Positions 58,190-64,000 of a stretch of 64,000 bases of DNA are shown one piece after another; the first letter of the stretch is position 1, and the number at the start of each line of letters is the position of its first letter. The DNA is taken from contig CM057171.1 in assembly GCA_029962745.1 (NCBI GenBank), positions 3,878,682-3,942,681 on the forward strand, given 5' to 3'. A model generated the notes under the pieces. That model did no database searches, was not told the DNA's origin, and worked only from the letters and a program-made list of their open reading frames with translations. The DNA is from Echinometra lucunter (lineage: Eukaryota; Echinodermata; Echinoidea; Camarodonta; Echinometridae). A program made the position numbers and the translations under genes.

Positions 58190-58440
58190 TGGGGCAAATT
58201 TTAAGCAAAAGGGTACCCATGTTTAGGGATTTCTCGCAAAACGTATAGACCCACGTTTAGGAATTTGTCGTAAAAGCTGGACCCTTTTCTACGAGTATAA
58301 TTTACAATAAAATTACAAATAAACTATCGGTGTTTAGGGATTTTTGTTGAACATGTGAACCCATGTTAAGGGATTTTTTTATTTTGTAGAAAACGGGACC
58401 CATGTTTATGGATTTCTTGTGAAAAGGCGACCATTTGGGC
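58190..58440. repeat. Degenerate minisatellite based on CCCATGTTTAGGGATTT
   Basis: About six units of 45-60 bp, each with ACCCATGTTTAGGGATTTCT-like sequence and an AAAA-rich linker. No coding sense. Confidence 0.7.
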
Positions 58441-58494
58441 GGCACATCCCCTTATAGCATATATAAAAAGTACCCTCCCTACCCCCCTCCCATT

Positions 58495-58497
<3 letters not shown>

Positions 58498-58526
<29 letters not shown>
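58498..58526. repeat. (CA)n microsatellite
   Basis: Short CA run. Confidence 0.9.
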
Positions 58527-58527
<1 letters not shown>

Positions 58528-59342
58528 GCCGGACATTTTGTGGCCGTTTTCACTTGTTTCCTTTTGTCAAAGTATGGCATCATAATGTCAATCCATGTAA
58601 TTTTCAAAAGGATCTCTCATTCAGATTTGCCCCCCTCTCCTCACAGGCCCTTTGGTCTCCCGAAATTAACACCAAGTTGAAGGGAGGTAGAGAAGAAGAG
58701 ATAAATACTGTCAATTTTGTGTGTCTATGCAGTCCGATAATAAATCTGATCAACTAAAAACAAAATAGAATAATAATGTACAGGTTATCAATCATATAAA
58801 ACTTAAAAAAAAAGGCACATTCATATTGCAAATGTATACATACACTTCTGGCCTATGCCCCCTTTGCAAATTAAGGGGTAAAATGTGCCCCTTTTTCTAC
58901 GTTTTAATCAATCAAGACCTGATGACCCCCTTTTTCAGCTTGTCATAGAATTTGAAAGGACAAAGAGCTAGACACTCAGTATTGTGCCATGACCATCCCC
59001 CCCCCCCCCCTCTCTCTCTCTCTCTTCTAGTCAGATTTTTTGTTTTACTGATATATTTACTGATATTTGTGCCCCCGCTTTTACAAGTTCCAGTCCCTAT
59101 CTCTAAAACTTCCATAATCACACCACGAGGTCTTTCCATTTCATTTCATTTCCTTTATTTCCACAATAACAACAAATAAATTGTGCAACGACTTTCACAA
59201 TTCAGAATCATCATGAAAACCAATATTAAGAAGTTTTGACATAAAATTTCAGTGCGTATCAGTAAATAGTGAGTATGAATAACCATTATTATCGCTGTAT
59301 TGTGGAGGAAACCTTTTCCCTAAGTCCCTCCACTGTTGTCTG

Positions 59343-59377
<35 letters not shown>

Positions 59378-59395
59378 AGAATCACATATAGCATA
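58527..59395. other. No gene; LINE-tail-like CATTT repeat and poly(A)
   Basis: TTTCATTTCATTTCCTTTATTT at about 59138-59160 looks like a LINE 3' tail on the minus strand. A 30-base A run lies at 59347-59376. Nothing coding seen. Confidence 0.5.
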
Positions 59396-59750
59396 GACCG
59401 AACAAAACATAACATTGCCATCAGTGGATATGTTAGTCTTTAACTGGTTTGGAAGTGTGACTGAAAGTTAGTTCTCTGGTGGAATCAAAACATGATGGGA
59501 TATTGAGCGAAATCATCATCCCCCCCCCCCTCCGTCATAACAACGCCAGATCGACAACACATGAAACAAAAGAAAACAAAACATTACATTGTCATCAGTT
59601 CATGGCTTATTAGTCTTGAATGATTTGGTGGTGTGGGGGAAGGTTAGTTCCCTGATGGAATCAAAACATGATGGGATAGTGGGGACGAAATCATAACACC
59701 CTATCACAACGCCAGATCGACAACACATCGAACAAAACATTACATTACCA
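59396..59750. repeat. Imperfect tandem repeat of about 180 bp, two copies
   Basis: ATCAAAACATGATGGGATA, ACAACGCCAGATCGACAACA and GAACAAAACAT blocks recur in the same order at about 59396-59575 and 59575-59745. Microsatellite-free, no coding sense. Confidence 0.75.
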
Positions 59751-60357
59751 CCGATTTCCAAGGGCTACTGAAAACTTGGTCGGTTTAAGAGTCGGTTTGG
59801 CGGTGCACCTACAAAGTTCGATAATGGACGCAACACCTTCATGATAGGTATTGAAGTTGAAACTAGACACGTATGTGATGTGGAAAATGCTAGATCATCA
59901 TGTTAGAAAATTGTTAATCTACTATAGAGCTGAGCCGTAAATAGTGAATAATTTGATAGAGATTTATTAAATTTGGGATGCACTCGTATGAATACATGGT
60001 TGATATTATTTTTTCCAATAAAAAAGCCATATGAATCACTGGATTACATGTAAAATATGAAAACTTATGAAAAAGTTATCCTATTTGTTTTTTTAATGTT
60101 TTGTATCATACATTCCAGCTGCCATGGGAAAAGGAAAGCAAAGACTTGCGAAAAATATAAACTTCAAGTGTGATTTAAAAAAAGTTTTGTTTCCTCTACA
60201 ATTTCGTCCTCAATACGCACATTTGATTATAGCTTTGATCTCTTTTTCACCCAGTCCATCATTGATCACTTTGGTCAATATTGGTTATTGCTTATCTCAA
60301 ATTGTGCACGTTTACGACATAAAAAGCAGGATGCCCCCATTCACAGCCACAGAGGAC

Positions 60358-60530
60358 CTGGGGTGTTTCATAAAGCTGTTCGTAAGTTACGAACGACTTT
60401 ACGCACGACTGGTGATACCTTCTTGTGCTACATGTAAATGAATGAGAATCTGATCAGCACCCAAGAAGGTATCACCAGTCATTCGTAAAGTCGTCCGTAA
60501 CTTACGAACAGCTTTATGAAACACCCCCTG
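60358..60530. mobile_element. Palindromic MITE
   Basis: GGGGTGTTTCATAAAGCTGTT at the left and its complement at the right extend through CGTAAGTTACG and ACTGGTGATACCTTCTT, about 65-bp arms with a few mismatches. Confidence 0.9.
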
Positions 60531-60574
60531 TTTTGCAAGAAAGCCCTCCAGTCCTATAGAAACAAACTATATAC

Positions 60575-60724
60575 ACAGTAAAAACGCTGTTTAAAAGGTT
60601 GTTAAAAACTTACACAACCTGTTTAATATTTAAACAAATCATTTAAGATATGAACTGTACAACGGGTTGTTCAGTTCACCTTTTAAACAACAGTGGTTTG
60701 CATTTTTGAACAGCGTTTCTCTGT
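60575..60724. mobile_element. 150-bp MITE with ACAG ends
   Basis: The left ACAGTAAAAACGCTGTT and the complement of the right end ACAGAGAAACGCTGTT match, with AACAACC/GGTTGTT words inside. No coding capacity. Confidence 0.7.
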
Positions 60725-60832
60725 AATATTATCATATGTTTATTTGTTTATTTGTTTATCTGTACTTTTTTATTTTTAAAGCGCCTTGAGCATTTAATCA
60801 AAATGGAAAAGAAGCTAAAGAAATCCTATGTA

Positions 60833-60876
<44 letters not shown>
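60833..60876. repeat. (TTA)n microsatellite
   Basis: TTA run of about 14 units. Confidence 0.95.
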
Positions 60877-60878
<2 letters not shown>

Positions 60879-61257
60879 ATATTTTAAAAACTATAATTAT
60901 GAGAATATAACAGCATAACATTAAACAGAACACACAAAAAAAAACATTAAGAGAATGAATTATATTAAACATTAAAATCTGAAAGAGAAAAAAATACAGA
61001 ATTAATCAATATGATTACAAGTAACATAAAATAAATCAAGGGATCATATCCCAAAGCATTAAATCCGCAGTTTGGAGAGGAGGGGCTGTTTGTACAACCG
61101 TGCGGTACAAAGTGTTATAATAGCTTTATTGCATGCAACATAATGAGAAGGAACGTTTTTATTCTCAGTTTTGAGTTAAGGTACGTATAATTGGTTAGTC
61201 AAAAATGACGGATGGGGTAGATTGTTTTGTGTTGAGATAATAGTCCGCTGGAGTATG
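60877..61257. other. No gene seen
   Basis: AT-rich stretch between repeats. Confidence 0.5.
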
Positions 61258-61265
61258 GAGGTGAT

Positions 61266-61519
61266 CATGGCCGTACGCAGGGGGGGGGGGGGGAGGCAAT
61301 TGCCCCCCCCCCCCCCGAAGTTTTGAAAACTCACATTTTTTTTTACTGAAAATTGTCATAAAAGCCACCAAAAACTGCAACAAATCCTTCAAATTCACTT
61401 TTAAATATGCAAAAGCGCCCTCGTGACCAGCTCGGTCACTTCGCTTCCTTGCTTCTTCGATTTTTTTTTACACGTCTTGCCCCCCCCCCCCCCGGAAAAA
61501 ATTTCTGCGTACGGCCCTG
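61266..61519. mobile_element. hAT-like MITE with 8-bp target duplication
   Basis: Starts CATGGCCGTACGCAG and ends CTGCGTACGGCCCTG. GAGGTGAT is repeated exactly on both sides (61258-61265 and 61520-61527). Same family as 47432-47697. Long G and C runs sit just inside the ends. Confidence 0.9.
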
Positions 61520-61697
61520 GAGGTGATCCAGATAAAGAGAAAAAAGATGCGAAGGCCTTGAGCAATTGGAGAGTAAGGAATCTACCATTTTTATTTTATT
61601 TGTTAAAATATATTTAATCAGGATAAACAAGAACCAGATAACAGGTTACATCTGTTCTACACCCTGGTCCTGAACAGAAACTACAAGAGGAAACCTA

Positions 61698-62486
61698 TAG
61701 ACCAATTTCACGGCCGGTTTATGTATTTGGCCCTCTATCGGCGACGCCATTGCTGCTGTGGGCAAGCGCGCTGACCGCGATTGGCTCTGTGTACAAAATG
61801 AATGCAAGATATGAGATATGCCCCGTTATTGTTCCATTTACTGTATTCTAGATCAATAAAATAAAGCATAGATACATGGGTAGATGAGGTAAGACAATGG
61901 TCATATCTGACGGATGAAGGTATGATGTATTTTTGTAATTTCGATGATTTTTCAACTTAGTTTTGTCAGTAAAAGTTCGATTGCAGCATAGAAGCCGTAG
62001 TAAACGGGAGCCCTAAATCTTACCCTGTTTACAAAGTCAAGTTTTCACTCATTAGATTTTACGCCAAAGTACATAATGATAATGTTTCTTGACTTAAAAG
62101 TCCCTTCTGTTGATGTTTTTACCCACTGGCGACGAATTCCTTCACATTGCTTACGGAAACCTGTGTAGGGAGTACGGCTTCCCACACAAACAGGCTTCAT
62201 GAGTCAAAAGCGAGTGAATTTCGCACTCAGTTAGCTTCCAATTTTTAAACTTTCTCTAATCCTTGCGGCATTTGAACACCGCACAGCTGCGACCTGAACT
62301 TCCCTGATAATTTCTCATTGCAAATATTAAAATAAATCTGCATATACTGGTCAAAATAGACAAAAAATCGAAAGAATGTACATAACGCGCTACTGACTTG
62401 TGCACTATAAAAGTTGGAGCGCCCACCCCAGTATGCCGAACTGTGTCGAACAGTCTGCTGCCCTCTTGCGTTGTGAAATTGGTCTA
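61698..62486. mobile_element. TA-flanked nonautonomous DNA element, copy 2
   Basis: Starts TAGACCAATTTC and ends GAAATTGGTCTA, same orientation and shared blocks as 1202-1819, but about 170 bp longer through an extra central segment (61980-62150). The flanks are TA and TT. No transposase. Confidence 0.75.
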
Positions 62487-62610
62487 TTGTGGAACATGGC
62501 AAAAAGTAACATCTCACGATACATGAGGTACCAGTTTTATACCTGGGCGTAGAGTGGCAAATGTAGATCAATATATTGCTAAAGATTACAGCCAAGCTGG
62601 GATTCAAACA

Positions 62611-63051
62611 TTGGCATGAATCCCGGGGGCGGGATGGGGGGGGGGGGGGGGGGAGATATATCCCCCACTTCTTCGATGGGGGGGGGGGGGGTGATGGCGT
62701 GTACAAATATCCCCCCTCTCATTTTAAGGAAAAATGATATCATTATTAATCAGTTGGTGAAATTTTTCATAAAATTGTCATAAACGACAGTTATATAGTA
62801 AAATTTTCATTTGAAATGTTCTTAAAAACAAACCAACAAAAAAAACCTGGTTATTTTTCGCTCGCTCGCAAAATAAAATATTCATATGTATGTGTGTGTG
62901 TGGAGGGGGGGGGGGGGAGTTGTGCTCGGGTGAGTAAGGGTGTGTATTGTATACTTAAGTGTGAGTTCACGCAGGAAATTTGGGCAAAAAAAGTCGATCA
63001 CCCCCACCCCCCCCCCCCCCCCCCCCACTCCCCAAAATGGATTTACGCCGG
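62611..63051. mobile_element. G/C-homopolymer MITE, copy 2 (inverted)
   Basis: An inverted relative of 5829-6196: the right end GGATTTACGCCGG and the nearby complement GCGTGAACTCACACTTAAGTA match the left part of that copy, and GCTCGCTCGC is shared. The flanks GGGATTCAAACA and TGGATTCAAAAC are similar, suggesting a blurred target duplication. Confidence 0.65.
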
Positions 63052-63132
63052 TGGATTCAAAACCCTGTACAATGTACATTGTGATTGAGACATAACCACT
63101 ACACAACGACATTTTAGTAATATCTATATCTG

Positions 63133-64000
63133 TCACGATCCACCAGGTGTTCTGGCCATCTCTTTCTGGAGCTTTCTGTCGACCAATTCGGGAACGATGT
63201 AGTTAAGGAAGAACCGCTCTGCTAGGAGAGAGTCGGACCGCCACTTTCTCAGACGGGGCCTAATTCTTTGTAAAAACCACCCTCCGGGTTTATACACGAA
63301 GAAATCGCACCACGGACGCCCTGTGACTGCTAGCTGGGTTTGGACCTGATGATAATATTCATGTTTCTGGTCGAGAGCAATGCGCCCTTTGGGAAGCTGC
63401 GTAAGATATCCAGTATTACGAGGTGATGGAAGTTCATCTTTATCTCTTACGGGACATTTGATTTCTAAAATGCCATTTCCATCTTTTCCGCGGCAAGCAC
63501 CGCAATCAGACCTGCAACTTACAAGGCCATCCGGTGATGCTCCGATGAAAGTCTTCTCTGCATGGAAAAAAATTCCACATTCTGAGACCTGTATCCCTTT
63601 GTGGCCTTTCATTTCCTGGATCTCTTTGTATTTCTGTCTTGCAATAGGCTCCATGTTCCTACCCCAAACAAGGTTTGGATGATCCGGACGTGGACCTGTA
63701 TAATTCATCACTGTTTTAACCCTGTTAACGAGTACATCCTCTCTCTCCATAGATCCTTTCCACAACACCACAGTCTTGAAGCGCGAGGCACTGATACATC
63801 CGATTCGGTAATGAAACCACAATGGATTACGACTCTGTCCTCTCGTTTTCTCCTCGATTGCTGCGATGTCTTCTTGACTGTACACGGGTAACTTAAAGTC
63901 TTGAACCGTACGACATCGTCTTGCTATTTCGATTAGACTGTCGGGCAGTAGCTCACCATTTGACAATTCCTCAAGTGTCAGCGGAGGCTCTACTGTCCTT
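63133..64000 (-). CDS. YqaJ-type (lambda-exonuclease-like) nuclease domain protein, 5' partial
   Basis: A minus-strand frame open from the window edge to TGA at 63133-63135, at least 289 codons and without introns. NPLWFHYRIGCISASRFKTV is the YqaJ N-terminal block (W-R-GRITAS--). ASPDGLV supplies the Asp, and GILEIKCPVRD supplies the ExK of the PD-(D/E)xK nuclease site. YYHQVQTQLAVTGRPWCDFF is the conserved QxQ region that closes the fold. A C-rich insert (CRSDCGACRGKDG) precedes the ExK. YqaJ enzymes digest DNA ends in phage recombination. In invertebrate genomes such genes are numerous and often repeat-associated, so this may belong to a mobile element. All key residues are present, so it may be intact. 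The true start is outside the window. Confidence 0.85.
   Translation of the reverse strand, partial: RTVEPPLTLEELSNGELLPDSLIEIARRCRTVQDFKLPVYSQEDIAAIEEKTRGQSRNPLWFHYRIGCISASRFKTVVLWKGSMEREDVLVNRVKTVMNYTGPRPDHPNLVWGRNMEPIARQKYKEIQEMKGHKGIQVSECGIFFHAEKTFIGASPDGLVSCRSDCGACRGKDGNGILEIKCPVRDKDELPSPRNTGYLTQLPKGRIALDQKHEYYHQVQTQLAVTGRPWCDFFVYKPGGWFLQRIRPRLRKWRSDSLLAERFFLNYIVPELVDRKLQKEMARTPGGS

Noticed and set aside
60124..60441. 105-codon plus-strand frame starting MGKGKQRLAK
   Set aside because: Its second half runs into the palindromic MITE at 60358-60530 and the first half has no family likeness.

Overview
This is repeat-rich, intron-containing eukaryotic DNA, most likely from a marine invertebrate and possibly an echinoderm. 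The reasons are large introns with GT-AG boundaries, a MYLIP-type FERM gene, a death-domain gene, seven-helix receptor exons, several LINE clades (CR1/L2-like and a REL-endonuclease type), hAT, Tc1/mariner and MULE-like elements, and a giant foldback element. The species cannot be fixed from the sequence. Two 500-base N runs (15034-15533 and 30794-31293) are assembly gaps.

Layout. 0-4.1 kb: Tc1-like transposase relics, a TA-flanked element, and a nested inverted repeat holding a MULE-like element with a 9-bp target duplication. 4.5-5.45 kb: the last two exons of a death-domain gene (+). 5.8-12 kb: a decayed LINE with a mariner MITE inside it, and two long palindromes set in (TA)n, one of which carries a tRNA-like sequence in each arm. 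13.9-22.7 kb: two closely related receptor genes in opposite orientation, with a SINE, a long-TIR element and a probably artefactual 577-bp duplication between them. 22.7-30.8 kb: a pile of LINE relics ending in a nearly complete but broken element with ORF1 and ORF2. 31.4-45.5 kb: five phase-compatible minus-strand exons of a MYLIP/IDOL-like FERM gene, 282 codons so far. The C-terminal RING exons are not visible and may lie in or beyond the gap. Its introns hold hAT elements, MITEs, a polypurine tract and a minisatellite that looks copied from the end of exon 3. 46-64 kb: hAT elements with 8-bp target duplications, a 5.2-kb foldback element built of about 385-bp units carrying nuclear-receptor-type half-sites, more MITEs and minisatellites, and finally a YqaJ-type nuclease ORF (-) running off the right edge.

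Only four loci look like genes for host-type proteins: the death-domain gene, the receptor pair and the FERM gene. Nothing links them functionally. Much of the sequence between them is mobile or simple-repeat DNA. All coordinates were read by eye, so element ends can be off by a few bases.
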